Positions 24,373 through 33,755 of a stretch of 64,000 nucleotides of DNA are shown one piece after another (position 1 is the stretch's first letter; every line of letters begins with the position of its first letter). The stretch lies in assembly GCF_003797825.1 (NCBI RefSeq), contig NZ_RKME01000001.1, positions 496,001 to 560,000 of the forward strand, given 5' to 3'. The DNA is from Gordonia sp. OPL2 (GTDB taxonomy: Bacteria > Actinomycetota > Actinomycetes > Mycobacteriales > Mycobacteriaceae). A model generated the notes under the pieces. It was given only the letters and a program-made list of their open reading frames with translations, did not search any database and was not told the DNA's origin. Both the position numbers and the translations under genes were made by a program.

Positions 24373-25445
24373 GGGCTCGTCCGAACCCGCGAGGTGGCGG
24401 TGAACCGACGACGCAGCGCCAGGGAGACATACACCAGCGCGACGAGGACCGGCACCTCGATCAGTGGGCCGATCACACCGGCCAGCGCCTGGCCGGACAT
24501 GGCCCCGTACGTGGCGATGGCAACTGCGATGGCGAGCTCGAAGTTGTTGCCGGCCGCGGTGAATGCCAATGTCACCGTCCGCGCGTAGCCGATTCCGAGA
24601 ACGGCACCCAGGGCGAAACCCCCGCCCCACATCACCGCGAAGTAGAGAAGCAACGGCAGCGCGATACGGACGACATCCCACGGCTGCGCCGTGATCCGCT
24701 CACCTTGCAGCGCGAACAACACCACGATGGTGAACAGAAGACCGTACAAGGCCCACGGCCCCAATCGCGGCAGGAACGATGACTCGTACCAGGCGCGACC
24801 TTTGGTCCGCTCCCCCCATCGACGGGTCAGGTAGCCCGCGACGAGCGGGATGCCGAGGAAGATCAGCACCGATTTCGCGATCTGCCAGGGCGAGGTGTCG
24901 ATGGTGGTTTGCGCCCAACCGAGCCAACCGGGCAGAACCGACAGATAGAACCAACCCAACACGGCGAACATGATGACCTGGAAGACCGAGTTCAGAGCGA
25001 CGAGCACCGCAGCCGCCTCCCGATCGCCACACGCCAGGTCGTTCCAGATGATGACCATCGCGATACAGCGGGCAAGGCCGACGATGATCAGCCCGGTCCG
25101 GTACTCCGGTAGATCAGGTAGCAACGCCCAGGCGAGCGCAAACATCAACGCCGGGCCGACAATCCAGTTCAACAGCAACGACCCCGCCAGCAGCCGTCGA
25201 TCCCCGGTGACCGAATCGAGTCGGTCGTAGCGCACCTTGGCCAGCACCGGGTACATCATGATCAGCAACCCGAGGGCGATCGGCAGCGAGATGCCGTCGA
25301 TCTCCACGGCAGCCACCACCTCACCCAGGCCGGGTACGGCGCGCCCGAGCACGAGTCCTGCCACCATGGCAATACCGATCCACACCGGCAGAAACCGGTC
25401 CACCACCGACAGCTTTGCGGCCACCGCCGCATCGGTAGCGGTCAT
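24369..25445 (-). CDS. acr3: Arsenite efflux transporter Acr3
   Basis: 358 residues from the ATG at 25445, four-base overlap with the arsR stop. Ten hydrophobic helices of the BART/Acr3 fold. ACR3 signature segments are GLLIMMYPVLAKVRYDRL, LNWIVGPALMFALAWALL, the conserved cysteine in GLARCIAMVIIWNDLACGD, and AAGNNFELAIAVAIATYG, with the conserved Glu. It exports As(III) using the proton gradient. It is the middle gene of arsR-acr3-arsC, fully overlapped at both ends. Confidence 0.93.
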   Translation of the reverse strand: MTATDAAVAAKLSVVDRFLPVWIGIAMVAGLVLGRAVPGLGEVVAAVEIDGISLPIALGLLIMMYPVLAKVRYDRLDSVTGDRRLLAGSLLLNWIVGPALMFALAWALLPDLPEYRTGLIIVGLARCIAMVIIWNDLACGDREAAAVLVALNSVFQVIMFAVLGWFYLSVLPGWLGWAQTTIDTSPWQIAKSVLIFLGIPLVAGYLTRRWGERTKGRAWYESSFLPRLGPWALYGLLFTIVVLFALQGERITAQPWDVVRIALPLLLYFAVMWGGGFALGAVLGIGYARTVTLAFTAAGNNFELAIAVAIATYGAMSGQALAGVIGPLIEVPVLVALVYVSLALRRRFTATSRVRTSP

Positions 25446-25807
25446 TGTGGGACCTCGCACGATTGCGGCTCCCCCACCATCGCGGCCAATCCACCCAGCA
25501 GATCCGACAACTCGGCGAGCGCGGCACTGTTGGCCCGGTAATACACCCAGGTGGCGCGTCGCTCGCTCGTCACGAGCCCGGCTTCGCGCAGCACTTTCAG
25601 ATGATGGGAGATCGTCGGCTGCGACACATCGAATGTCCCCGAGATATCACAGACGCACGCCTCACCACCCGGATGGGACGCAACCTCCGACAACAGCCGC
25701 AACCGCACCGGATCCGCGAGCGCCTTCAGCGCGCGAGACACGCGTGCGGCCTGTTCCACATCCAATCCGCGCGTGGTTCCGATGATCAACATATCCTGTT
25801 TCGACAC
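25442..25807 (-). CDS. arsR: ArsR arsenic-responsive repressor
   Basis: 121 residues from the GTG at 25807; an ATG at 25792 is an alternative. SRALKALADPVRLRLLSEVA is the usual ArsR start, EACVCDISGTF carries the CxC arsenite site in helix 3, and VSQPTISHHLKVLREAGLV is the recognition helix. A perfect palindrome lies just upstream. No ribosome site precedes the GTG, and a weak CAATAT -10 ends six bases before it, so the message may be leaderless. Confidence 0.92.
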   Translation of the reverse strand: MSKQDMLIIGTTRGLDVEQAARVSRALKALADPVRLRLLSEVASHPGGEACVCDISGTFDVSQPTISHHLKVLREAGLVTSERRATWVYYRANSAALAELSDLLGGLAAMVGEPQSCEVPQ

Positions 25808-25810
25808 CCA

Positions 25811-25830
25811 TCGATATTGACAGATATCGA
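25811..25830 (-). promoter_or_regulatory. ArsR operator palindrome
   Basis: TCGATAT-TGACAG-ATATCGA is a perfect inverted repeat with 7-base arms that ends four bases before the arsR start. Position and AT-rich arms fit an ArsR-family site controlling the ars operon. Confidence 0.65.
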
Positions 25831-25947
25831 ATCAACGGGTCAATCGACGACGTCCACGCATGCCCCTTCTTGCCGCCGAACGACCGCCGCGGCCATGTGG
25901 TGAATGGGCCTACCGACGGAAGCCACCCCACCCAAGTCGGGGAGAGA

Positions 25948-26037
25948 CTACGCGTCGCTCCCGGTGACGATGACCTCGGCGATGTCCCACAGCAGATTGT
26001 CGAATGCTTCGATGGCATAGAAAATCGTGGACAGCAT
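25948..26037 (-). CDS. 29-residue hydrophobic/acidic peptide with strong ribosome site
   Basis: ATG at 26037, eight bases after AAGGA (AAGGATATCTCTC-ATG). The peptide reads MLSTIFYAIEAFDNLLWDIA and then EVIVTGSDA. It is amphipathic and acidic, so it could be a membrane-binding helix. Size and character loosely recall the small helical porin and modulin peptides of Gram-positives, but there is no sequence match I can name. It lies opposite the APC permease and shares the palindrome region with it. Confidence 0.45.
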   Translation of the reverse strand: MLSTIFYAIEAFDNLLWDIAEVIVTGSDA

Positions 26038-26115
26038 GAGAGATATCCTTCCCGACCACTGAATGTGCACACTTCGAATCAGCAGAGACCACGCTCGACG
26101 GAACGAATGGTGCAA

Positions 26116-26134
26116 TGAAACGCTCGTCGTTTCA
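26116..26134. promoter_or_regulatory. Operator-like palindrome between the tiny ORF and the permease
   Basis: TGAAACG-CTCGT-CGTTTCA is a perfect inverted repeat with 7-base arms. Two further GTTTCA-like half sites follow up to 26142. No regulator gene is adjacent. Confidence 0.45.
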
Positions 26135-26325
26135 CTGTTTCATACTTACCACGATGCCCCAGCGATTATTTGAGCATCGAAAAAAGCAATTCTCATCGAA
26201 TCGCCGCGCCTCAGCAGCGACCCTGTTGTTGACAAGTGCGTGTTGTGCCTGCCGTTTCCCTGATTCGCTCCGTCGGCGTGGTGAGCACGGTCTAACTTTG
26301 AGCTCACCTGAGCGGCGGAGGCCAC

Positions 26326-27786
26326 ATGAGCGAACAGACGTCACGTATGGACGATTCCTACGAGATGTCCAGCGAGTTCGGCTACCGCCCGGAACTGAAA
26401 CGCACTCTCGGTTCGTTCCAGATCTTTGCCGTGTCGTTCGCGTTCATCTCGGTCGCGGTGGGCATCTTCGGTACATACGGACTGCTGCTGAGCAACTCCG
26501 GACCGGTCGGTATTTGGACGTGGCTGATCGCCCTGGTGGGCCAGCTCCTTGTCGCGTTGGTCATCGCCCAATTCGCTGCACGGATTCCGCTCAGCGGATC
26601 GTCGTATCAATGGGCGTCTCGCCTCGCCAGCCCGCGAGTCGGCTGGGGATTCGGCTGGCTGACGTTCTGCTACCTCGTGACCGGGCTGATGGCGATCGAC
26701 AACGCGATGGCCAGCCAGTGCCTGATGCCGCTGTTCGGCATGGCGCCCGACGAGCACACGGCTCGAGTCATCACTGTGGTGATCATGCTCGTGCAGGCCG
26801 CCCTCGCGATCGCGTCGACCCGGATCGTCGGTTGGGTCAACTCTCTGGCAGTGGGCATGGAGGTCGCCATCGTGGTGCTCCTCGTCGTCGCCCTGTTGAT
26901 CGCGGTGGCGGTGACCGGCGACGGCTCGGTCGACAACCTCGGATCGCGAGGTGTCGCAGCGGGTTCGGCCGACTACTTCGCCTTCGGCGGCGGTCTGATG
27001 GCCGTGATGATCGTCGGACTGGCGACCCTGGTCGGCTTCGACTCGGCAGCGAACATGGCCGAGGAGGCCAAGGATCCGCACCGCAGTGTCCCGAGAGCCA
27101 TCGTCGGTTCCGTCGCTGCGGCCGGCGTGCTCGGCATGCTGTTCCTGATCGCCTTGACGGTGGCGATCGACGACATTGCCGAGGTCACCGCTTCCGGATC
27201 ACCGGTCGCGACGATCATGCGTGATCAGCTCGGCGCGCCTACGGAGCGAATCCTGTTGGTGGTCATTGCCATCGCATTCTTCGGAGGCGGATTGGTCACG
27301 ATGACCTCGTGCGCGCGCACGGTGTTCGCGATGTCGCGGGACGGCCGGTTCCCCGCCCATCGCTGGATGCGGCAGGTCAACGCCCGCACCAAGACACCGG
27401 TGGCGGCAACCGTCCTGCCGTTGATGATCGGGATCGTCGTGATGATCGTGCTGCCTGGCGACGCCCTGGTCGAGCTGATCACCGCGGGCACGCTGTTCCC
27501 GGCGATCACCTACGGGTTCGTCGTCGCGTTGTATCTGGCTGTACGCAATCGCCTCGACCGCACTCGCGGCGCCTTCGACCTCGGACGCTTCGAAATACCC
27601 GTGGCAGTCGCCGCGTTGATCTGGTCGGTGTGCTCCGTGGTGGTGCTGCTCTCCCCCATCGACGCGACCGTCCCGATGATCGTGGTCGGAGGATTGATCC
27701 TCCTCGGCGGCGTGTATTTCTGCTACCTGCTCACTTTCCGGCGTGTCGTCCTCGACACCGAACCCGGCCGTGACGGCGAGTATTGA
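26326..27786 (+). CDS. APC-family amino acid/amine permease
   Basis: 486 residues, ATG after GGCGGAGG. About twelve hydrophobic helices. The first, QIFAVSFAFISVAVGIFGTY, has the conserved unwound Gly-rich turn, and GSSYQWASRLASPRVGWGFG is typical of the ACT/GABA-choline subgroup of the APC superfamily. LATLVGFDSAANMAEEAKDP is the conserved intracellular loop after helix 6. The substrate could be an amino acid, GABA, choline or a polyamine. It is not in an operon with a catabolic enzyme, so the substrate cannot be guessed from context. Confidence 0.85.
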   Translation: MSEQTSRMDDSYEMSSEFGYRPELKRTLGSFQIFAVSFAFISVAVGIFGTYGLLLSNSGPVGIWTWLIALVGQLLVALVIAQFAARIPLSGSSYQWASRLASPRVGWGFGWLTFCYLVTGLMAIDNAMASQCLMPLFGMAPDEHTARVITVVIMLVQAALAIASTRIVGWVNSLAVGMEVAIVVLLVVALLIAVAVTGDGSVDNLGSRGVAAGSADYFAFGGGLMAVMIVGLATLVGFDSAANMAEEAKDPHRSVPRAIVGSVAAAGVLGMLFLIALTVAIDDIAEVTASGSPVATIMRDQLGAPTERILLVVIAIAFFGGGLVTMTSCARTVFAMSRDGRFPAHRWMRQVNARTKTPVAATVLPLMIGIVVMIVLPGDALVELITAGTLFPAITYGFVVALYLAVRNRLDRTRGAFDLGRFEIPVAVAALIWSVCSVVVLLSPIDATVPMIVVGGLILLGGVYFCYLLTFRRVVLDTEPGRDGEY

Positions 27787-27811
27787 TGCGCCGACGCCTG
27801 CCGTCGGTTGA

Positions 27812-28195
27812 TCATTGACGAGGCGTCAGCCGAAGTGTCGTCTGCGCGGCGTCGGCGGCGACCATGCGCTCTGCGGCAGAACCGAAGCGCCCGTACTTCG
27901 CACGGTAGGCGTCATCGATCGCGAGACGGAGCTCGGCATCGGCTGCCACGTCGTCGACGATCACGTCGACATCGAGCTCACCCAGTCGTATTCGTGCCAT
28001 TCCGGCCCGTACAGCGCGGCCGAACCATCCTGTGTCCCGGCGGTACCACGTCCGTACGTAGATGCCTGCGCCACTGCGCACTACCCAGATCGGAACATAT
28101 CCGCCGAACGTTCCATCACGACGCGGCGCGGCTATCTCGAGTTCGTCGTCAACCTGCATGACGGCGAGTTCATCCCCCGACCAGTCCGCGCCCAT
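27812..28195 (-). CDS. DUF2255 family protein
   Basis: 127 residues. It fits DUF2255: an N-terminal ELAVMQVDDELEIAAPRRDG, PIWVVRSGAGIYVRTWYRRD, GWFGRAVRAG and the C-terminal DDAYRAKYGRFGSAAERMV. The family has a flavin-pyridoxamine-oxidase-like or split-barrel appearance and no assigned reaction. It is convergent with the APC permease; GACGCCT/AGGCGTC (27793-27799 and 27821-27827) may form a weak terminator between them. Confidence 0.8.
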   Translation of the reverse strand: MGADWSGDELAVMQVDDELEIAAPRRDGTFGGYVPIWVVRSGAGIYVRTWYRRDTGWFGRAVRAGMARIRLGELDVDVIVDDVAADAELRLAIDDAYRAKYGRFGSAAERMVAADAAQTTLRLTPRQ

Positions 28196-28239
28196 TCACC
28201 GAGATTAGGCGAACTCGCCGATCGATCATCCGGCGTCCG

Positions 28240-28491
28240 TCAGAACAGTCCGAGGGCCCGATCGATGAGCCCGGCCGCGACGATGACGATCACCAGAACC
28301 GCCAATCCGATGGCCACCATCGCACCGATGCTCCGACGCTGTGGCGGTTCGTGTTGCGGCCCGCCGACCGCCGTCTCGGCCGGCGGGATATCACCCGGGG
28401 CGACCCCTCCCCCAGGCTCCAGACCTGCGGTGTTGTCCGGATCCGGGTTCTGCGGATCGAACCGGTCGGCGTCGGAGTCCTTGTCAGTCAT
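28240..28491 (-). CDS. DUF6480-like single-pass membrane protein
   Basis: 83 residues from the ATG at 28491; the frame extends to 28524. The N-terminal half is Asp/Pro/Gly-rich (DADRFDPQNPDPDNTAGLEP, then GGGVAPGDIPPAETAV), and the C-terminus is one helix (GAMVAIGLAVLVIVIVAAGL). This matches the DUF6480 pattern of small actinobacterial proteins of unknown function. Confidence 0.7.
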   Translation of the reverse strand: MTDKDSDADRFDPQNPDPDNTAGLEPGGGVAPGDIPPAETAVGGPQHEPPQRRSIGAMVAIGLAVLVIVIVAAGLIDRALGLF

Positions 28492-28759
28492 GCAGCCGGG
28501 GTACCCCGCACCACGCCGGTTCACGCATCGTTTCGATGCTGCTCGACTGCCGCGACGAGATCTTCACGGCGGAGGCTTCAGCCTCATGCTGAACACGTCG
28601 GGTGCAATCGACACCTGACGAGAGTCCGTCGGCGATGTCCGATCGGATGCGTACTTCTGTCGCCGGGTACCGGTAGGCCTGGTCGAACCTCGCCGGGTCC
28701 ATCCCGAGGTCCATGGCGACCACAAGCGTGACGACGGACGCCTCCGCCCGGAAACGCGG
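28484..28759 (-). other. Open, coding-like extension after the nitrile hydratase accessory stop
   Basis: Directly after the accessory gene's stop (28760-28762), the same frame stays open for 92 codons. The first 40 or so have strong GC-rich third positions and read plausibly (EASVVTLVVAMDLGMDPARF, then DQAYRYPATEVRIRSD); the later part does not. It could be a C-terminal part cut off by a nonsense mutation, or a separate small gene starting at the GTG at 28723. Confidence 0.3.
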
Positions 28760-29119
28760 TCAGGCCTCGAGTCGGCTCCGCACCGTCGCCATGCGTTCGC
28801 GCAGCTCTGTCTCGCCGATCAGACCCCGGTCCAGCAGCGAATGAGCAAGCGATACAAGCTGACTCTCCGGGAAGGGAACCGCCGAGTAGAGGGTCGCGGT
28901 CAGTGCGTCTTCGTCGTCCCGACGTTGTTCGCCGCTCGGCACATCCGGATCAACCGCCCGATCGAGGGCATCGCACATGCCGTCGAGGCTCGTCTTCCAT
29001 GGCGGCACCGGGTTCTCGACGCCGTACTTGCGGGCCATTCGCGGCCAGGTCTGATCGCGCTCGACGATCTCGGTCAACGGATCATGCTGCCGGGGTGTGT
29101 CATTCGATCCTCTCGCCAT
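28760..29119 (-). CDS. Nitrile hydratase accessory (activator) protein
   Basis: 119 residues. Its layout is that of the small NHase beta-homologue chaperones (P14K/NhlE type): TWPRMARKYGVENPVPPWKT near the N-terminus and VPFPESQLVSLAHSLLDRGL, then IGETELRERM. Such proteins exchange subunits with the alpha subunit to insert cobalt or iron and to allow oxidation of its cysteines. Its ATG is one base after the alpha-subunit stop. The frame continues open past its stop (see the previous entry). Confidence 0.75.
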   Translation of the reverse strand: MARGSNDTPRQHDPLTEIVERDQTWPRMARKYGVENPVPPWKTSLDGMCDALDRAVDPDVPSGEQRRDDEDALTATLYSAVPFPESQLVSLAHSLLDRGLIGETELRERMATVRSRLEA

Positions 29120-29120
29120 G

Positions 29121-29857
<737 letters not shown>

Positions 29858-29861
<4 letters not shown>

Positions 29862-30715
29862 GTGGTGGGTCCTTCCGACGTCGCGAGAGTGAGCCATCGT
29901 TCGGGGATCTCGGTGCACAGGGTGTCCGTGGCCGGGCCGGTGTAACCCGACCACAGGTCGGCCATGTCGAAGCGGACCACGTAGAACCACTCCGGCGGTG
30001 CGTCCTCGCGTCCCCAGGTCTCGTCCTCCGGTGCCGGACTCTCGTAGGCGACGGTGTCGATCGCGCCGATGGCGCCGCGGACGTATTCCGGGGTGCGTGT
30101 GTACAGGAGCACCGGTAGGTCGCGGACCACCACACGTTGACCGACGGAGAATTTCGGGTCGCCGGCCCGGCCCGCGTAGATCTGAGGGTCACCGGTCCCC
30201 ACCGCGTGCTTGTGGTGCCTGTTGCGCGTGACGTCCGCGCCATCGCCGACCGATCGAGGCCGAGCTTCGAGAGACTTCCCGCTGAGCCCGTCGGCGTATC
30301 TGTCGCGGACCTCGAGCATCCGCTCCCCCAGTTCGCCCAGACCGATGTGGTGTTTCTCCACCAGGACTCGGGCGACGGCGAGTAGCCAGCGGCCGTAGTA
30401 CGGGATGCCCAGGTAGACGGCCCGCCCGACGTCGACGTTTCCGATGCGGCGGCGTTCCTCGGACAGCCAGATGCCGCGCCATGCCAGCACTTCACACATG
30501 ACGTAGGTCATGTGTTCCCAGTGCTCATACTGCTTGTTCTCGTATGTGACAGGCGAATCGGGTTCGCCGCCGACGTCGTGGACCGGTTTCATGTACGCGA
30601 CAAACCGCGCATGATCGAGCAGATCGGGTGTCGGCGCATCCGGCAGTTCCGGATAGGACGACTTGAGCCTGGCCACGAGATCGAGTTGCGTCGCTCGCTC
30701 TTTCGCTGAACTCAC
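29858..30715 (-). CDS. Nitrile hydratase beta subunit
   Basis: 285 residues from the GTG at 30715 after AGGAGG; the frame is open upstream to 30799. KPVHDVGGEPDSPVTYENKQ is the NHase beta N-terminal signature after a 40-residue extension, then EVLAWRGIWLSEERRR and PYYGRWLLAVARVLVEKHHI. The C-terminal SH3-like barrel is KFSVGQRVVVRDLPVLLYTR to EWFYVVRFDMADLW. Beta-before-alpha order followed by an accessory gene is typical of cobalt-type clusters. Confidence 0.85.
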
Positions 30716-30795
30716 CGGACCTCCTCGAAGGACGTGCTCCCCCCGGCTGAGCTGTGACTGTACTCGTCCGACTCGCCGACTGCCGACGATTCGGC

Positions 30796-31920
30796 TCACC
30801 CGCCGTACCGGACGAGATCGTCGACGAGTCCGAACGTGGGATCACCGGGACCGATGTCGAACGTGCACTGGTCATCTCGCGGATCCGGGACGAAGGCCCA
30901 GAACAAGGCGGTCGCCGTGCCGGCCGCCCGCTGACCGCTCACCTTGGTGCGGAAGTCGGCGGCGCGCTGCTGACGTGTGCCGCAGGATCCCGCGTTCTGG
31001 CCGATCTCATTGACGGCGAGCGGTTTTCCGACGACTCGCGCCTGCCGTATCCGTTCGGCGAGACCGTTCCACTGGTCACCGGGCAAGGGGACCCCATCGG
31101 ACCCGTAGTCGTGGTAGTCCAGAACGTCGAGACCCGCGGAACCCCCGACGAACTCATACTGCGGACCGGCAGTTCCGCACTGTCCTCCTCCGGCGAAGCC
31201 GGACCAGATCACCGCGCCCGGGTCGATGCGCCGCACGGCGGCGCCGGCCCTGTCGAAGAAGGTCCGTAACACCACCGGCGCGTCGGACGGGCATGAGCGG
31301 GTCTGCCATCCGCAGGCCGCGTCACCGCAGATGCTCGGTTCCGGTTCGCCGACGAGTTCCCAGCCCGCCAGCGTCGGATGGTTCTTCCACCGCCGAACCG
31401 CTGCACGCATCCACTGCCGAAACGTCATGCCCCCGGCTCCGACGACGGTCCGCCACCCGGAGACGTACCAGTCACGTTCCTTGAACTGACCGTTCTCGCA
31501 GGCCCCATCGGAGGCGACGAGTACCGGGAGGACCATCTGGTCGTGACGGGCCGCGGCCGCGAACACCGCATCCATCGGCGCGTAGTCGATCGCGCCGGTG
31601 AACTTGTTGACGGCGAGCTGTGCGAACAGATCGAACCGGGTGAGCGAGTGCGGTGGAAGCGACGCGAAATAGGCATCGAGATCGACCATCGCCCCGCAGC
31701 CCGTGTTGACCGACCAATCCGTGGCGAGTTGGTAGGCATCGAAACCCGACGGCCACCACGCGGATCCGTCCAGACGGAATCCGTCCACGGTCGCGTCCAC
31801 CCGCCCCGACGCGGCCTCTGCGGGTGGCGCCGGGACGCACCACGCCATGACGATCACCAGGAGTGCGAGCACCCCGAACCGACTCATGTACCTCGAGGCC
31901 ATCGTCGTCCGCCTCATCAT
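30796..31920 (-). CDS. Secreted GH5-like glycoside hydrolase
   Basis: 374 residues from the ATG at 31920 after AGAGGGGT. A Sec signal peptide (VLALLVIVMAWCVPAPPAEA) ends near residue 37. The clan GH-A (beta/alpha)8 catalytic pair is visible: acid/base Glu in WELVGEPEP and nucleophile Glu in LAVNEIGQN. YFASLPPHSLTRFDLFAQLA and RRWKNHPTLAGWEL fit GH5-type cellulase or mannanase-like proteins of Mycobacteriales. It may act on a plant or envelope polysaccharide. It ends 80 bases before the nitrile hydratase beta start and could be cotranscribed, but functional linkage is doubtful. Confidence 0.75.
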   Translation of the reverse strand: MMRRTTMASRYMSRFGVLALLVIVMAWCVPAPPAEAASGRVDATVDGFRLDGSAWWPSGFDAYQLATDWSVNTGCGAMVDLDAYFASLPPHSLTRFDLFAQLAVNKFTGAIDYAPMDAVFAAAARHDQMVLPVLVASDGACENGQFKERDWYVSGWRTVVGAGGMTFRQWMRAAVRRWKNHPTLAGWELVGEPEPSICGDAACGWQTRSCPSDAPVVLRTFFDRAGAAVRRIDPGAVIWSGFAGGGQCGTAGPQYEFVGGSAGLDVLDYHDYGSDGVPLPGDQWNGLAERIRQARVVGKPLAVNEIGQNAGSCGTRQQRAADFRTKVSGQRAAGTATALFWAFVPDPRDDQCTFDIGPGDPTFGLVDDLVRYGG

Positions 31921-32066
31921 CCGGTACCCCTCTGCCCACCATCGTGCACCCTCGCACGCCGACACGCCTGGCGGACGAGAGATTCACACTCATGCCGTGA
32001 CGTCCGGCGATCGGTGATAGACAACGGGGGAGCTCGAATCACCCGCTACCGAGCAAGGAGGATCTG

Positions 32067-32429
32067 GTGACCGTCAACCCACGCCACCATCTTGCGGCGG
32101 CGTCGGCCGGAGCGATCTCGGCCAACGTCGTCCCGCACCTGGCACATGGCGTGACCGGCAAAGCCTTTCCCACTCCGTTCGCGGATCCACCCGGAGTCGG
32201 CGACTCCTCCCCTGTGCTCAACGTCGTGTGGGCGGGTATGAATGCGGGCGCGGTGGCCGCTGTGGTGTTCGCGCAACGGCGACGCGTACCGACACCCGCG
32301 TTCGCCATCTCCTACGCGGTCGGCGCAGCGGTTGCCGCACTTGGTCTCCGGTCGTACTTCGGCCGGGTTCGTCAGACACCGATGACAGCACGAACGCACC
32401 CGACCACATCAGCGCGCCGTCCCGGCTGA
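32067..32429 (+). CDS. Small membrane protein, hypothetical
   Basis: 120 residues, GTG start after a perfect AAGGAGG. Hydrophobic segments are at about residues 8-24 and 48-95 (VLNVVWAGMNAGAVAAVVFA; AFAISYAVGAAVAALGLRS), so two or three helices. The tail is basic and disordered. It is 24 bases upstream of the antiporter gene and probably cotranscribed with it. Confidence 0.6.
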   Translation: MTVNPRHHLAAASAGAISANVVPHLAHGVTGKAFPTPFADPPGVGDSSPVLNVVWAGMNAGAVAAVVFAQRRRVPTPAFAISYAVGAAVAALGLRSYFGRVRQTPMTARTHPTTSARRPG

Positions 32430-32453
32430 ACGTCGATCACCACGGAGAACACG

Positions 32454-33668
32454 ATGGAATCCGTTCTCATCGGGCTGATCGTGATGATCGTCTGGGCGTT
32501 GGTGTCCCGTCGCCTCTCCGACGCCCGCGTCACCGGACCGTCCCTGATGGTGATCGCCGGTGTCGCCATCGGATTCACCACGAGCGACGAGATCGGTCAC
32601 ACGCTCAACACGGTGGTGGCCGAGCGTGTTGTCGAACTGATACTCGCGCTGCTGCTCTTCGTCGATGCGATGGAGGTCAAGGGTGGCTACTTCGGCGGCG
32701 AACGCGGACCGACGCTGCGGTTGCTGCTGATCGGGATTCCGCTGTCCCTCGCCCTCGCCGTCGGATTCGGCGCGTTGCTGCTCCCCGGGCTCTCCTTCGC
32801 GGTCCTGTTGATCATCGCCTGCGTGATCGTGCCCACCGATTTCACGCCCGCTCCGGCAATCCTGCGCGACCGTCGACTCCCGCGTCGAATCCGCCACGTG
32901 TTGAATGTCGAGAGCGGGTACAACGACGGCGTGATTGCGCCGGTCTTCATCTTCGCGCTCGCCCTGGCCGAGAATCACGGACACGACTCGGCGCTCGAGG
33001 CTTTGGGTGACGCCATTCCCGCGGCGGGTCTGGCCGTGCTCGTCGGCGCGCCGATCGGTATCGCGGCTGCCTGGCTCACCAGTCGAAGCGTCGAACGCGA
33101 CCTGGCGAGCGCGTCGGCGATCCGGATGAGTCTCGTGCTCGTCCCGTTGCTCAGCTATGCCACGGCGACCTCGATCGACGCCAACGGATTCGTCGCGGCA
33201 TTCATCTGCGGGCTCGCCTATCGCGCCACCCGCTCGCCGTCGGAGGTGGAGTTGAGCCTTGCCGAGGATCTCAGCACCCTGACGAGCCTGGCGATGTGGT
33301 TCGTGTTCGGCCTGACGACGGTGCTGCTCGCGTCGTTCGGTGTCGACTGGCGGGTGATCGTGTTCGCCATCGCGGGGCTCACGATCATCCGAATGCTCCC
33401 GGTGTACCTGTCGCTCGTGCGCTCTGACCTCACCTCGCGTGACCGACTCCTGATCGGCGCACTCGGACCCCGGGGTACGGCGTCGATCGTGTTCGGGCTC
33501 CTGGCCTACAACGCGCTCGACGGTGTGCCCGCCGACGATGTGCTGTATGCCATGGCCGCGACCGTGATCGGCAGTGTGCTCCTGCACGGAGTCGGATCCG
33601 CATGGCTGTCGGATCGTCTCGGCAGGAGAACAGCGGCCGCCGACCCGGGCGCGAGCACCGGAGACTGA
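32454..33668 (+). CDS. CPA1-family Na+/H+ antiporter (NhaP-like)
   Basis: 404 residues with about twelve hydrophobic helices. CPA1 signatures are LLLFVDAMEVKGGYF, IIACVIVPTDFTPAPAI with the transport-site Asp, VLNVESGYNDGVIAPVFIFA with the ESGxND motif, and GPRGTASIVFGLLAYNAL near the end. It exchanges cytoplasmic Na+ or K+ for protons. The C-terminus is short, without a regulatory TrkA domain. The ND motif reading NDG is standard. Confidence 0.9.
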   Translation: MESVLIGLIVMIVWALVSRRLSDARVTGPSLMVIAGVAIGFTTSDEIGHTLNTVVAERVVELILALLLFVDAMEVKGGYFGGERGPTLRLLLIGIPLSLALAVGFGALLLPGLSFAVLLIIACVIVPTDFTPAPAILRDRRLPRRIRHVLNVESGYNDGVIAPVFIFALALAENHGHDSALEALGDAIPAAGLAVLVGAPIGIAAAWLTSRSVERDLASASAIRMSLVLVPLLSYATATSIDANGFVAAFICGLAYRATRSPSEVELSLAEDLSTLTSLAMWFVFGLTTVLLASFGVDWRVIVFAIAGLTIIRMLPVYLSLVRSDLTSRDRLLIGALGPRGTASIVFGLLAYNALDGVPADDVLYAMAATVIGSVLLHGVGSAWLSDRLGRRTAAADPGASTGD

Positions 33669-33755
33669 CGTCATCTCCGACGTCCTCTCACCGCCTCCGC
33701 GCCGGGAATCACGATCCTGCCGTCGGCACCGGCCCGGGTTACCTATCCTCAGCGC

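Larger units (their letters stand above)
25831..26325. other. Intergenic stretch with a tiny ORF and a palindrome
   Basis: Nothing gene-sized is recognised. It contains the 29-codon ORF at 25948-26037 and the inverted repeat at 26116-26134. TTGACA at about 26230 is -35-like but has no convincing -10 at the right distance. Confidence 0.5.
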
